Below are positions 47,717 through 60,000 of a stretch of 64,000 bases of DNA, one piece after another. The stretch is from Halictus rubicundus (taxonomy: Eukaryota; Arthropoda; Insecta; Hymenoptera; Halictidae): positions 8,302,001 to 8,366,000 of the forward strand of contig NC_135165.1 of the NCBI RefSeq assembly GCF_050948215.1, written 5' to 3'. Made by a program: the position numbers and the translations under genes. Each line of letters starts with the position of its first letter. The first letter of the stretch is position 1. The notes below the pieces were generated by a model, which saw only the letters and a program-made list of their open reading frames with translations, searched no databases and was not told where the DNA came from.

Positions 47717-50700
47717 CTGAACCGGGAATCATTAGTTAACCACTTGCACTTGGGACTTTTCAATTTTGTTCACAACTGGCATTTTCAGTGTTTTATTTGA
47801 AATGAAATTTAGTCTCAGGACTTAATTAGTTGAACGAGTTAAATTTAATCTCAGCAGTTTACCCAATCAGTTCAACGAGTTAAATTTAATCGTAGGAGTT
47901 TACTCAATCAGTTGAATGAGTTAACACTAGAACTACCGGACCAGTCAAAATGACTGGTTCCTAATTTTTTCTTTTACAATTACTGATATTGTCAAAATGT
48001 TTTCATCGGAAATTTTTTAATGAACCTCTTCATCGAAGCACACATTACAATAATAGTTGTATGAAGTCTGAATGGGCACAGTCTTGTCACTGTTACAAAG
48101 CAATATACGTCAGTCGCATTTATTGCTCGGTAGTTCTAGTGTTAAATCGTACGAGTTCTTGCGAGTAATATCGATGTCAGTTCACAAGTGCAAAGAGTGG
48201 TGCATAGGAAAATCGTGTACAATTTATAGAAGGTCGAGGTGCAAAGAAAGAGATGCAATTTTTTTTAGTTCAGGCACAACCTCGAGTATGTCCATCGACG
48301 TGGTCATGTCGACTGAGACGAGCTTCCTGGTTGGTGCATTTTCACTGCTGAATGTTTTCCTCGATCGTTTTGATAGATCGGTGGAACTTCTTTCGGTCTT
48401 TGGGTCTCTTGGAAATCTCACTGAAAGAAAGTTGTAGATCGGTTATTTTTTCGGAACTTTATTGAAGGATTGGGTTGTGTGGCTTTACCAGAGGAACTGT
48501 TTTTTCGTTCTAGTGCTTCGAATAGTCCTACCGAACTGTGACGGGTATCCTGATCGTCTTTCTCTGTCACTGTATCTTTTATTGTTCGATTTTCTGGGGT
48601 GCAAGAGGTCGGGCATTGTTTTTGGCAAGAATCTCTCGGTCTGGAGAAAAGTTCATTGAGAAGAGTGTAAGATAATAGCGAAGGTGCTGTGAATATTGCG
48701 AAAAAAATGATTAGCGTCTTAAATATTGATACATTGTTTCATAGTTCTTATTAATCTGTACAGAATAAAATCTTAATGAAGTTCTCAAGAATAGTAGCAA
48801 TATTAATCGCGAACAGAACAAAGCATCCTCGGTAACAGAATCTGCTCGTTTTCATTGGGAATATTATTTAAAATAAAATTTTCAAGGATAATTTTAAGTA
48901 CAAATGTTAATTATCTTTGTTACAAGGCCAAGTACCCACTTTGAAATTTCGAATTGCGTGCTGGAGCTCGGACCAATGGACGAGTCTTTGTATCCTCTCA
49001 ATCCTTCGTACTCCATGTCAGTGTCAGTATAGTGTAACACTCGATTACGTTTGATTCTACCATAGTCCTCTCTATCATCACTCATCATTACCAAACTCGA
49101 TCTCGGGGTGGAAGATACAAAATTTTTACCCTGAAACCAAAATGGAAAAATGAAAGTGAGAAATGTCAATAATTCCAATGTAACCATGTACAGCCCAACC
49201 CTGTTCACGCGTGGACAAAATATAGTTTTCCAATTCAGAATTTTTTTGATTCAACAACGTACCTCTTCCATCAACTTCAGCGTAATCATGGTCCCATCAA
49301 GATGTCCATGAAGATGCGGCGCTCTCTGCCCGCAGCAGCTGAAGTCCATCTTCTTGAACATCTTCCACCAGCAGTTGTCATCGTCCATGAAGTTCTTCAG
49401 CTTCGCAATCTCTGCCATGCAATTGTCCAACACCTGTCGAGCGCTGTTTAAATCAGTTACAGTCAAATCGTTCGTTTGACTGAGAACATCTCTCTGTCTG
49501 TAGCTCTCCTAAACTCGGAAAATTCGTTTGATTGCTTCAATCCCTCGCAGAATTAACGATAACCGATCTACAGTAATCCCTTACCCCTTTGTTACACGAC
49601 TGATTAACTTCCAAGTCCTGAATGCCTTTCTTCAACTTCTGAATCTTATCTAGCAACTTTTGAGTGTTGCAGAATGTAGTTTCTGCTTGTAACTTTGCGT
49701 ATTTGCATTTCCTTAGATCGCAGCTCTCTTTCGGCTTTTTATTCGAAAATTGGTAGCGATAATCTTGATCTTGAGTTTCCATGGGGGAGTACGCGTGCGC
49801 GCAGCATCCTCGTTTCGAGTCCTGTCAACAATTTTTGTCAATTTAATACAAACAATTTCAGTTGTACGAGCCTCGGGAACAGTTGTATTAAAGATAGTAA
49901 GATAATAGTTCAGTTTATAATTTCTGATTTTATACTTTAAGTTAATAAAATATACTCCACTTGTAATTTTTGTTGAGACAAATTTTAATATCCACAAAAT
50001 ATGGAAAAGGAAGTATACTTCATTTGCAATTCCTACTGTGAGATAAATTTTAACACTAGATTGCAAGAGCGGGTCAATTTGACTCATTTACGATTTTATT
50101 GCTATACAGTAAAGAGCAAAACTGATTACACACTATTTGAAACAACATAACTTTTTAAAAATTAGATCAAATGACTTGAATGTTATTGAGAAGTTAGAAG
50201 GATTAGTTTATTAGACGAGGTATAAAAAATTTTTGAAAAAAATTTGAATTGGTCGGAATCGCAAAAGAAATAGTAAAAGTTGGTTTTTTTCAGATTTTTT
50301 ATCTGAGCCTGTATTGAAACTTTAAAAAATGTGTTCTATTGACTCGAATAAATTATATTCATTCTGAAAATTTCATGGATATCGGTTACTTCGTTGACGA
50401 GTTATAAACGATTAAAAAAGTTATGCTGTTTCAAATAGTCTGTAATCAGTTTTGCTCCTTACTTTATATATAGAAAAACTTAAATAATTTTTTTTTAAAC
50501 ATATGTTGGTTTTTAATAGAAGTATGAAGGTAGATATCTGATCACCCTCATTATCATACAATACCACCAATCTGTCAGAGGGATTCACTAACTGACCAGA
50601 TACCTTCTTTTTCATCCGGCAATCTAGTGTTAATATACGTAAAATATGGAAAAGAAAATTGCTGGCAAGAATGGGTTATAAATAAATAGTAGGTTCGAGA

Positions 50701-51291
50701 AAATATTGCTCTTGGAAATGATGGCAGAATATAATACTTTTACAATGACCACAATATAATCACAAGACGAATTTTTACACACTAAAATGCACAAAATAAA
50801 ATTTTATGGTGTCTATTAGGTTACATGCCATCAGTAATCTTCCACTTCTTTAGCGAACTATGTCAAGGGCAAGTCTATGGTGACATTTTTAACAAATACG
50901 TTGAAACGTCCATCTCCTCTTATCTGTTCCAGGATCGCTCCATAATTAACAAAACTAATTACACGAAAAATTTAATAAAACATTAAAATTAAAAATTACG
51001 GGCATGATGACGACAGCGTCATCTGTTCAAAGAAGTTTCCCGGTACAATTATCCGCGTGGCAATCAAATCTGTCGATAACAGAAGAATCTGCTATCTAAT
51101 CTGAATCTGAAGCTATCAAATCTGCAATCTGATCTGCATTTCTCGGTCTGGGATCGGTTGTCCACCATCAGGAATGCAACTGGAGCACAACGGGGTGCGC
51201 TTACCAAAGAAAACTCGAGCACAAAGAACCCGTGTCCATCGAGTCGATCAAATCGCACGTGGAAACGACTTTTAAACGGCTCGTTTACCAT
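47564..51291 (-). CDS. Gene 1: unrecognised Cys/Lys-rich coiled-coil protein, seven-exon model
   Basis: I do not recognise this protein. The model joins exons 51291-51205, 49821-49585, 49493-49263, 49130-48940, 48640-48489, 48420-48281 and 47716-47564 (minus strand). Every junction is GT-AG and all phases agree, giving 396 residues. Visible features: a Cys pair at residues 35-36; the motif CDLRKCK at 63-69, followed directly by a Lys/Leu-rich probable coiled coil (about 70-101); a second acidic/Trp/Cys-rich block at 146-162; three Cys spaced C-x3-C-x3-C at 254-262; a basic, Ser/Thr-rich C-terminal half. No signal peptide or membrane segment is evident in the secure exons. The stop is followed within 45 bp by two AATAAA signals. 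Introns 1 and 6 each contain a TTAA-flanked transposon relic. Gene 2 follows on the same strand about 0.3-0.5 kb downstream. The first exon is the weakest part; the donor of exon 6 (GAG/GTTGTG) is also poor. Inference: a lineage-restricted, fast-evolving gene. Confidence 0.58.
47828..47925. repeat. 41-bp tandem repeat, 2.5 copies, in the last intron of gene 1
   Basis: AGTTGAACGAGTTAAATTTA-type units begin near 47,829, 47,870 and 47,911. The TTAA of the third unit is the insertion site of the MITE at 47,921. Confidence 0.65.
47921..48145. mobile_element. TTAA-flanked MITE in the last intron of gene 1
   Basis: TTAA at both borders and perfect 14-bp inverted ends CACTAGAACTACCG. Next to the left end is a small palindrome around GACCAGTCAAAATGACTGGT. 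There is no ORF. TTAA target plus short CACTA ends fits a non-autonomous piggyBac-like element. Confidence 0.7.
48281..48420 (-). CDS. Gene 1, exon 6
   Basis: The acceptor CTTTCTTTCAG starts the exon, which encodes a basic Arg/Lys/Ser-rich stretch. The donor GAG/GTTGTG is suboptimal but in phase 0, as exon 7 needs. Without splicing, the frame would run another 18 codons to a TAA at 48,224. Confidence 0.52.
48489..48640 (-). CDS. Gene 1, exon 5 (C-x3-C-x3-C)
   Basis: The acceptor TTTTCTCCAG and donor CTCTG/GTAAAG bound 152 bases. Two frames are open. I chose the one that enters in phase 2 and leaves in phase 1, because it joins both neighbours without a stop and encodes three evenly spaced Cys followed by a Lys/Asp/Thr-rich region. 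The other frame would end 25 codons into the next exon. Confidence 0.55.
48940..49130 (-). CDS. Gene 1, exon 4
   Basis: The acceptor is excellent: a T-rich tract ending GGTTTCAG. The exon starts in phase 0 and encodes a Ser/Asp/Tyr-rich stretch. The chosen donor CAAA/GTGGGT leaves phase 2, which matches exon 5. If that donor is not used, the frame runs to a TAA at 48,894, giving a shorter protein isoform. Confidence 0.6.
49263..49493 (-). CDS. Gene 1, exon 3 (acidic/Trp/Cys block)
   Basis: 77 codons, phase 0 at both ends. The acceptor is ...CTACAGACAG and the donor is GAG/GTACGT. It encodes a helical segment with a Cys, then Asp-Asp-Asp, a Cys-Trp-Trp group, a Cys-Cys pair and a His-rich turn. 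The 91-bp intron separating it from exon 2 is of a size usual for insects. Confidence 0.68.
49585..49821 (-). CDS. Gene 1, exon 2 (Cys motif and coiled coil)
   Basis: The acceptor TTGTTGACAG precedes 79 open codons, phase 0 to phase 0, ending at the donor GGG/GTAAGG. The exon encodes a CC pair, the CDLRKCK motif and a heptad-like Leu/Ile/Lys stretch typical of a coiled coil. Codon choice is clearly coding-like. An internal ATG at 49,782 could be an alternative start if no upstream exon exists. Confidence 0.68.
50050..50633. mobile_element. TTAA-flanked element with subterminal inverted arms, in intron 1 of gene 1
   Basis: TTAA borders and perfect 11-bp inverted ends CACTAGATTGC. Inside, about 50-bp arms (50109-50158 and 50413-50463) are inverted copies differing at only a few bases. 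The segment 50190-50340 has a clear homologue at 4840-4985, so the interior belongs to a dispersed family. Confidence 0.66.
51205..51291 (-). CDS. Gene 1, tentative first coding exon
   Basis: ATG with a good context (G at -3 and +4) opens 29 codons that end at the donor TTTG/GTAAGC in phase 0, which fits the phase-0 acceptor at 49,821. The encoded piece is rich in Phe, Arg and Asp. An overlapping alternative in another frame starts at 51,478 and ends at the strong donor AGG/GTGAGA (last exon base 51,317), also phase 0. The sequence alone cannot choose between them, and the true start may lie elsewhere. Confidence 0.28.
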
Positions 51292-51299
51292 AACACGAG

Positions 51300-53800
51300 C
51301 CCAGGAACAGTCTCACCCTCCATGGAATTTTGCGGGACTGCTCATAGACCCGCATAATTGCATTAGAGGCAAAAGTCCAGGCTCCCACCGTCGACAATGA
51401 GGTTGACAATGAGGAGACACCGGGAAAAGTCAACGAGACTGTCCCCGCGGAAAATCGGAGTCGAGATGGCTTTCCCATTCATTTGCAAAGAAGCATAAAC
51501 GACAAAGGTGTTGGAAATCGGTACATGCATCGCGAGGTCGTCGAAATTGGGTCATTCAAGTGCAAAGCAGGGTGCCGTTCGACTGAATTTGGAGATTTTT
51601 CGGGAGAGCGCGCAGTTTTGGAAAGTATTGTTAGCGAGACAAGGATTCCTTGGGTTTTCACACTGTCGGTTGACGCAGAAATTCTGAATCTTCAAGATTT
51701 TTTGGGGCGCTCGTGGATTATTTGAATATGAATATGAATATGAATGTTGCAAGAGCATTCTTAGAATATTTGAAGTGATCCTGATAATTTCATTATGGCA
51801 AATCCATTAGTTATCCCTGTATACATTAAACTTAATAATATTTTGTTAATATTATTTTTCCCATTATTTTCTGTTTGCCTATACAAATTTAAGAATTATT
51901 CAATTCTGAGGGGTATTAGAGTTATTTTCATCTATTTTAATTTTATTATTTCTTCCTTTTTCAAATTTCAATAGTATATCTGCTTTTTATTTCCTAATAA
52001 AAATTTGTGGAGGAACTTTGAAAAGCTAGTTTGTACCCTTCGAGTGCCTAGGACTTGAACTGACAGAAAAATCTCTGGTATTTATTTCTCTGGAAATTGA
52101 TCAAGGATACAATTCATGTCCTGAAAGATTAAAGTACTTTATCTTGCGTCTTTAAAATCTTTTTAAACAAAACTAAACAACATCATCCGTATAATTTTAT
52201 ATAAACGTAAGACAGAAAAATAGACCACAACAATGAGAACTAATCGAGGCAATAAGTGCTTACGAATTTCATAATAATAATAATAATAGGGGAAAATGAT
52301 TATTTCTATACAGCACCTCGAGTAGTAAATCTTCATCGAATCGATTGTTGGCTGCTGTAAGGGCGAGTTTCACCCTCGAAATTGGATCATTCAATTGCAA
52401 AAGAGACGGCGTCCCCCTCAAAGCGATTTTTCAGTGTCTACGGGCACGGTTTTTTCCGTACCACGGATTTTTACTCGCCAACCGTGGAAATCGTCAGAGT
52501 ATCGTGTCACGAATTTCCATTTGAAACGACTCTTCAGACCGTGCGTTTCACGTTAACGTTGCTCGTCGCCACGAATTCGATGCGGGAATTCCGGTGTCCG
52601 CATTCCTTCCATTCAAAAGCGGGCGTCTCTCCACGAAAGAGAATAAAAATTAGAAATTTTCGAGGTATGCTATTGTAGGAAAGCAGAAAGATGAAATTTT
52701 CTATTGGTCGCGACACTTTCTTTGGCCGGTGCTCCTTCATCCCCCTCTTTTCACCCTTGCTCAATTTTCACGGGCAATTTTTAGTTGGACCACCCACTAT
52801 CATCTCTATTCAATTGTTATTCTTCAGGCAGCGGTATTTAATCTTTGTAACACTTTCAAAAAGAAGTTTCAAAATTCAGGACGACTCCACGATTATTTTT
52901 TTGAATTCATTTTTAGGATGTTCCAACGTTTAAATTTTTCTTCGATCAATAAAAAGGAAAATCTTCCGTTTTATTTACCAGATAAAATCATATACTAACG
53001 ACATTTTCACCAAAATTTTGTTCCAGATGTTCCAGCTCGAAGAAACAACAACTTCTAGAAAGAATGCTGCCACTGCGATATTTCTTAAGATTCGGCAATA
53101 AAAAAATTACTACAACTAGCCAAGTGTATGTGCTTTCTAGCCAAGTAATCGTTAAAAAAACAGCTCCACTATTTTCTCCAGAAAAATTCCTAAGTATCAT
53201 GTTTGTTCCGGACGTACCTATCAAGACACACTTCCTCGAGTCCCGTCTCTATGTAGAACCCTCGAACCACGGTAAGAGGTTTCCTCGTTTTCGCAGCACC
53301 ATCTCGAACCTCGAAAAAAGGAAGAGAAAGGCCACAGCGTGGGTGGATGTAAGAGGACAGCGAGACAAGGGGTGAACAATTACTTTATTTTGACTTTGCG
53401 GCCGGCTTTCGGTTGTTCGGATCGTCCCGCGACCCTTTGTGATGCTGGGTTCGTGCCGGTACGTGAAAACGCGGCAAAAGGGGATCCTGCGGCGCATTTA
53501 CCTGTTCGGTACCTGTCAACTGCGGCGCAAGATCACGGCGATCTCCCGTATCGCGACAAATGGTCTTAGAACGGGCCGGGTCTTTGCGGCCGAGCCGAAT
53601 TCTATGCGCTGTGCCCGGCGAGTCAAAGCCCGGAGTCATCCACCATCGACAACGAAAACCCCTTGGAATCTCTGCTTCCTCCTTTCGGATCACGCAACGT
53701 TTGCAAACAATCCGCTCCGGTTAGATTTATGGCGTGGTCGATGCTCCATGGTGGTTGCTGGATCCTCGGTGAAACGCTAAGGGGTTGGAAGTCGGCATTA
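51300..53800. other. Stretch upstream of gene 1
   Basis: Mixed composition. Several short ORFs on both strands but no phase-consistent exon chain found. It may hold the promoter or upstream exons of gene 1. Confidence 0.3.
51724..51748. repeat. (GAATAT)n short repeat
   Basis: Four ATGAAT units. Confidence 0.7.
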
Positions 53801-53807
53801 GGACGAT

Positions 53808-54062
53808 TCTGAAGCTGTGATCCCAAATAAATTAAATTGGATCTTTCTCACAATAATTTTTCACGATGGAGGAAGATTCCTTCTCATGCTTTCTGGATTG
53901 TCGCGCCCCACCTGCAGGGTTAAAAGTCGATAAAAAAGTGATTGAGTGCTTTGAATCGTCAATGGTTCGTTATTATGCTGATTTGCAAGCTGTGACCCCA
54001 AATAAATTAAATTAGAGGTTCCTCGTAACAAGTTTATACGGTGGAGGATGGCTTCTGATGCT
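53808..54062. repeat. 175-bp tandem duplication
   Basis: AAGCTGTGATCCCAAATAAA at 53,812 and AAGCTGTGACCCCAAATAAA at 53,987. Similarity continues to a GATGGAGGA/GGTGGAGGA and a CATGCT/GATGCT word. Confidence 0.68.
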
Positions 54063-54069
54063 ATTATCT

Positions 54070-57000
54070 AAACCAGTGGTTCGTAACCTTTTCAGTGATC
54101 GGCACCCCCTTGAAAAGGTTGTGTTTCTATTTTCTTAATTAGAACATTACATCTATCGCAAGATGATTTATTTATTGACAAATAAATTTTCCATCGAAAA
54201 TTTAGAAACTTCTCTCGCAGCCCTGGAAACGTTCCTTCGTACCTCGGGTTAAGAACGACCGGTCTAAAGCATCGTTCGAAGAACAATTTTCTTCGCGGTG
54301 CTTCAGCAACAGTAATTTGACTAAACCAGCTCTAATTCAAGAGAGAATTAATGATAATGTAATGAATTTTGAAGATATTTAAGTGCTGGATGATGTTTTT
54401 CGGTAAAGTGAAGCTTTAAACTTGGAAGTTAATGTGTCGGATCGGGTTTTCCCTGGAGATGGGAGAGTTTGTTTGGTAAATATACCGGGAGAATCGTGGT
54501 TCCTCGGAGTTTAAGAAGGCCCTTTCATCGAGCGAAACGAGGCGGCGAATTTTTTTCATCTTTTCGGAGCGACGTACGAGCTACGTGCCGCGGTCGATGT
54601 CTCTGGATCAGCACGACTTGATCACCTTTTATGGCTTTCCCAGGACAAGATCCTGAGAGGACCGCTGTGAATCGAAATGGAGGACCTCCTACGGTTATAT
54701 CCGAGAGTCTCACCACTGACTGTCTCTCATCCCTGTCTCCCGTTCTCTTGCTTTCTTTCTTTCTCTTTTAGTTTGTACTCTCCGGGCCGTATATCGATCG
54801 CTCGAAGATTGTCAACGCCATTCGTGATACGCGAAAACCTTGAGAAACGTTCGACACCGGTGTCCCTCGCGCTGTTTCGAACACCTTGGGTGGTCCTCCT
54901 GCCGATCACGATGTTGTCGAATTGTTAGGTGCTATAGTAATTACGATTATTAAGCATCAATTGTAAGCAGGCAATTTCTATTTTTCTTGACGAAAAATGT
55001 CGATTCCTTTGCAAATTATTAAATACTTTTTTCTAGCTCTGCAACTTTCCAAAGTTGGATACAAAGTATTCAAGCTACTTCAAATTTTTAGGGGTGGTAT
55101 AATGTGAACCAAAAAGATCACAATTTTTCAAGATTAAAACTCCATTCTCTCATTACCAAAAAATAGTAAATGCTTTTTTCTCGTCTCACTGCTCTAAATT
55201 ATTCAGCATAATTTATGAAAATTAGATTGAATCTTCAGCGTTAGGGGTTGAAGTTCGTCAAATTCAATCACAAGCATCACAATTTTTCGAGAATTAAAAT
55301 CGCATTCTCCCATCACCAAAACAGCGTTCTAAAGTCTTCTAAAATCGAGTACAAATTCTTCAGAGCGCCCTAAACCCAAAATTCTAGTATTTGGACTCAT
55401 CCAAGCTCCTCCGAAGATAGAGAAGACGTTCCCATCATCCAGGAAGAAGTACATGACATCATTTACGGTATGGAAAGTGGAAAGAACGCGGTGGTAGCAC
55501 AATCGGTATCAAAGGACGCCTTTGGTAGGGAACGGAGGTAGTTCTGTCTCGGGCAAAGTAAGCTATTAAATTCCTCAAATAAGCCGCCGCGGATGAATGT
55601 GATCGCCAATTAGGCAACCGCTGGTTCGCTTTTATGTAGACGAGATTATTCGAGCACCGGCAAAAATCGGTAAGAAACGGCCGTATGTAAGGAGGACAAG
55701 GGACACAGAAAAGGAGAAGCTCGTTCGCGTTGGCATTCCGCCGTTCCTTTTTCGGCCTCCTTACCGCCGCGGATTTTTCCTCGCTCCGGAGGCCTTTTTT
55801 CCCCGTCCCCGTTGCTAGGCCGTCGCACAATTGGGAGCGCTTTATATAGTTGCGTGGCCTGCATAATATTAAGAACGTAACGCGTTTTATGGTACGACCA
55901 CCCAGGATGCGTCTCGGAACCCCTTCTCTATCCGCCTGCTGTCTTTTTCCGAAGAACGATTGTGTGACGGGCATAAACGCTCCGCGGAGCTGATTGCTCG
56001 CAAGAAATTCCGTCTATTGATGATTCTATATCATCGGCGACCGTGACGATCCGTCACACGCTCGTAAAGTATGCGGCGACACGCATTAATTCAATTAATG
56101 CCATGTGTCTCGCTGCCCCGGAATACTAAACGCGAGCGCAGCCGCGTTCTCTCGTCGGATCTTTTGTGAATACCAACGAGTCATTTTTCTGTGTTACACA
56201 ATTTAGCTACCGGATTGGTGATTTTTTAATTCCAGTCTTAGAGAAAATAGAGGGTTAGACGCGAAGCGAATTGCTTTAGAAGTAACTCCAGCTGTTACTA
56301 TTGTGTCGATATGTCTGAGTTGGTCCAGGCAAGATACACTTGGAGGGTGAAGGGGATGTTAAAAAATAGTGCAGTGTAGTTTTATAATTTTTTTCTTGTG
56401 TTCATACGACCACTCAACCACCTCCCAAATGTCTTAAATGGTGCCATGATTATGTTGGAGATCTTTAACAAAGGATTTATGTTAGTCAGCCACTTTTGTG
56501 CCACAAAATAAAAATTGTCTAAATCAATTGAAAGAGACTAAATTGAAATAAAAACGCATTTTCTCTTTTAGTCATGATACAATAACAAAATAATGTAACA
56601 AGATTTCAAAATTCTTCTACCGTCATATTATTTTTGTATTTGACCTATTCAGTTTTGTCATAAACGCATCAAATTCGCGTACGTTATGAAAAGTCAACTT
56701 GTATATTCACTCAACCTAGAAAGCTCATCCAATTACCGGCAATACAAAAAGGTGATGTAACGGGCCCTGTAGCAATTGAAAGTCAACTTGTGTCTTCACT
56801 GAACTGAAAGGAGTCGATCGGGAGGGGTAGATCATCCGGATCTCGTGCTCGCTGTTTAAAATCGTGTTGCGTGACCGAAGGATCAAGAACTTTTTCGGGT
56901 GGCAGGCTCATCCGGATCGATCGATTTCACCTAATGCACCAAGAAGGGACTTTTCCGCGTCCTTGGATGTCGCGCGACATCCCTGCGGGCATTGTGTAGA

Positions 57001-60000
57001 GTCAGGGCCACCCCGAATACCGAAAACTCCTTCGGCTTTCGCGGCTCGTTTCATCGTCGGCGCAAGGCGAGTGCATAGATCACCAGGTGTCGCTCTGTTT
57101 ATACCGCAAACGTCCAAACAAGTCGCCGGGGTCCCCGGGGTCTATTAAGTGCGGACCTTTCAAAAGATCTACACGACTGTGAGGGCAGGGAGAAAAAAAC
57201 GGGGAGAGAGGGGGGGACGCGTTGTATACCTGGATCCAAAGGCGATCCAGAGATCTCTGGCCATTGATGTCACCGCTATACAACCTGGTAAATATCGTAA
57301 ATAAATCCTGCTCCTCGGCCTGGGGACACGATCGCAGGAATCTGTTCGCGATCGAACGGCGAAAGCGTAACGATCCGTACCAATTTCGATTTTGTAGATC
57401 CCTGCCAATCGAGGAGGAAAGATAATCACCATTCCGACGCGTGTATCGATCTCTATCTTCGTTGTTAAAATTGTTTGTTAACGCAGCGTCTCTTTTGTGA
57501 ATTGTTATGTACGATTTATCTAGTAGAGACGATCAATGTCCTTTTTCGACTGCCTTTTACAACATTCGCACAGGGAACATTTTTACAATTTTATAATTGA
57601 TGGTGTTTTGGACAATTCACTGCTTTATTTATCAATTTTTCTAAACATATTTTTGGCGTCTTTCTGTTATCCTATGTAACAGCTATACGTTTAATTTAAT
57701 CGCTAGAAACTGAGTAATTAGGATTTTTCCTAACTTTTTTTTGTAGTTTGTTCGACCACAGATTTAACCATTTTAATGTATATAGGTTTGTCTGAAACAT
57801 TATATCCATGTTGGAAGGATCGAGCAGCCAACGTGATTCACATTTTGAAGATTTTCTAAAAATTGTAAGATTTGCTATTGTTCGTTCGAATGTGCCATCT
57901 TTACGCTATACATACGTAGACGATGCGTGTGTCTTGTGGGCCATCTTTGTTAAGTATGAAGACACTGTGCTGTCTATTAGAAGGTCCTGTTAGCGTCGGG
58001 AAGCTTTCAAAACAGTCCGGTTTCGGACAAGGACCTATCGATGGTTATCTGGCGATACGGTGACATCCTTTCCTTGATCCGCCGACGCCGACCACCGCCG
58101 ATATCCTTGATGGTGCTACGGTGTCCTGTCGCCGGCCACTTTCCTTTTCCCTCGGTCTGTCTCGAGCCATTAGGTTGTCACGCTTTCCTCCCACCTCTTC
58201 CATGTCGGCGAGATCTCCGGGCTCGTCTTTAGAAAATAGCACTTAAACTTGTCACACAAGCAAATTAATGGCAACGCGATACCGTGTTTGAAAGCTGTCA
58301 TTATTTCACTCGGTTCTATTGTGCTCGGTTTCGAGCGCGGCGTCGTTGATCCATTCGAAAGGAAATAACACGTCTAGATTGATCATTTAGCGAACGGTTC
58401 GCGGGTGAATGGCAGAAACATCTTCGTGCGCTCGTTCCCCGCAATTTTCGCTGCTCGTATATTCAATGCTAAATTATTATACCTCCGAGCGGTATGTATT
58501 CATTACAGCTACTATGTAAGTGCGTTCCCGTGGCGATTGGCAGCTGTTGACTCCATTTTTTTCCCCGTTAGGCTCTTTACAAGTGCCATTCTCACGCGAG
58601 CACCAGCACACGGACGCGAACCAGAGAGAACCCACGTGGAAAACTAGCATTATCAACGTGCATGCTCGCTCTGTCTGTTTTGCTCGTGAAACGGAACAGT
58701 TTAACACGATTCTACCGTTCAATTCTATGTGGAACGTACCCTACTCGAAACGGGCCGCTTCCGTTCTTAATTGATACCTTTATCAGGCTGGTTCTTTCAT
58801 ACTTTGTGCACCACATGACTTCGTACTTTGCAATTGCGCCTGTCGTCATGATTTAAAACGTTTTCCAAGAATTACTTGCTATGTAATTATTGATTGAACT
58901 GGATTAGAATTGAAAATTGTATTGTTACCCCATTGCACTCGAAGCTATTTTAACTCCAAAATCAAGACTTTTATGCTCGTGAGATTAAGCTTGTTTTCCT
59001 ATACCACAAAAGAATTTTTAGGAATTTATTGAATACAGATGAATCTAATAATACAAAAACTGTTTTGAATAATGTTTTGACTATTTTTAGTGACACCTCA
59101 GAGTCTCCGTTCGAGCGCAAAGGAAACAATGACACCTACCGAGCACAACAAAAACTACTGTGTCGCCTCACAGAAGAAAGAAAAATGGATTTGTTTGAAG
59201 GGCGTCGAAAACGCCTTTCAGCCGGTTTCGGCTGGAAATGGCTCGTTCGATAGTCAGCTAGGACATAACCCTTTCTGCCAAGTTTCACTGCTGTACCTCG
59301 CCTGTAAGAGTAGTTACGGGGAAGAAACGAAAAACCAGTTTTTCCCCTATTTCCTCCGTTTAATCGCGTCAAAAAATTCCAAAAGAATCTGACATATTTA
59401 ATATATCGAACTATATATTCGGGAATTTTTCCCGATTTTTTCCGTCGCAAACTCTCTTGAAAAGGAACCCTCAGGAGGAACTCTCTAAAAAAGGGAACAG
59501 CACGAAAAAAAATCGAGGAAATAGGAATTTCATATTGAAGTGGAGCGACCACTCTGGAAATTAATTCTATAATAAGGTATTGTCGCCAACGCCATTTCCA
59601 ATTTTTTCATATTTTTAGCTAGGGCGCGTCATAGTTGAAAGAAAATGAAAACGAATTTTTTCAACGATTCGGAAGAGTGTTCGATACTAAAGTTACCACA
59701 GTTGACTGGCTTTTGATTCCACAATTGATAAACTTATAAAGACGCTTTCCCGAGGAATGATTGAATCTTTATCGACGATGTTAGAAGCATCCTGAAAGAA
59801 ATGATCAAGAGTGCGGTCTGAGCGTCACGCGCGACCAGTCTTTCATGCTCCATAAAAAGAGGAAAACTAGAAATGATAACACATGTTCTCGGATGATCCT
59901 CGAGGACGATCGTGGCGATCGAAGCCGCGTTCCCCGAGGATCTATGTATTCATTACGAGGTAACACGTAGGGGCGTGTGCGTCTAATGATGCGGAACGCT

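Noticed and set aside
48224..48280. Read-through of gene 1 exon 6 to TAA at 48,224 as the main gene end
   Set aside because: The exon at 47,716 with poly(A) signals joins in phase and is more protein-like. The read-through is kept only as a possible isoform.
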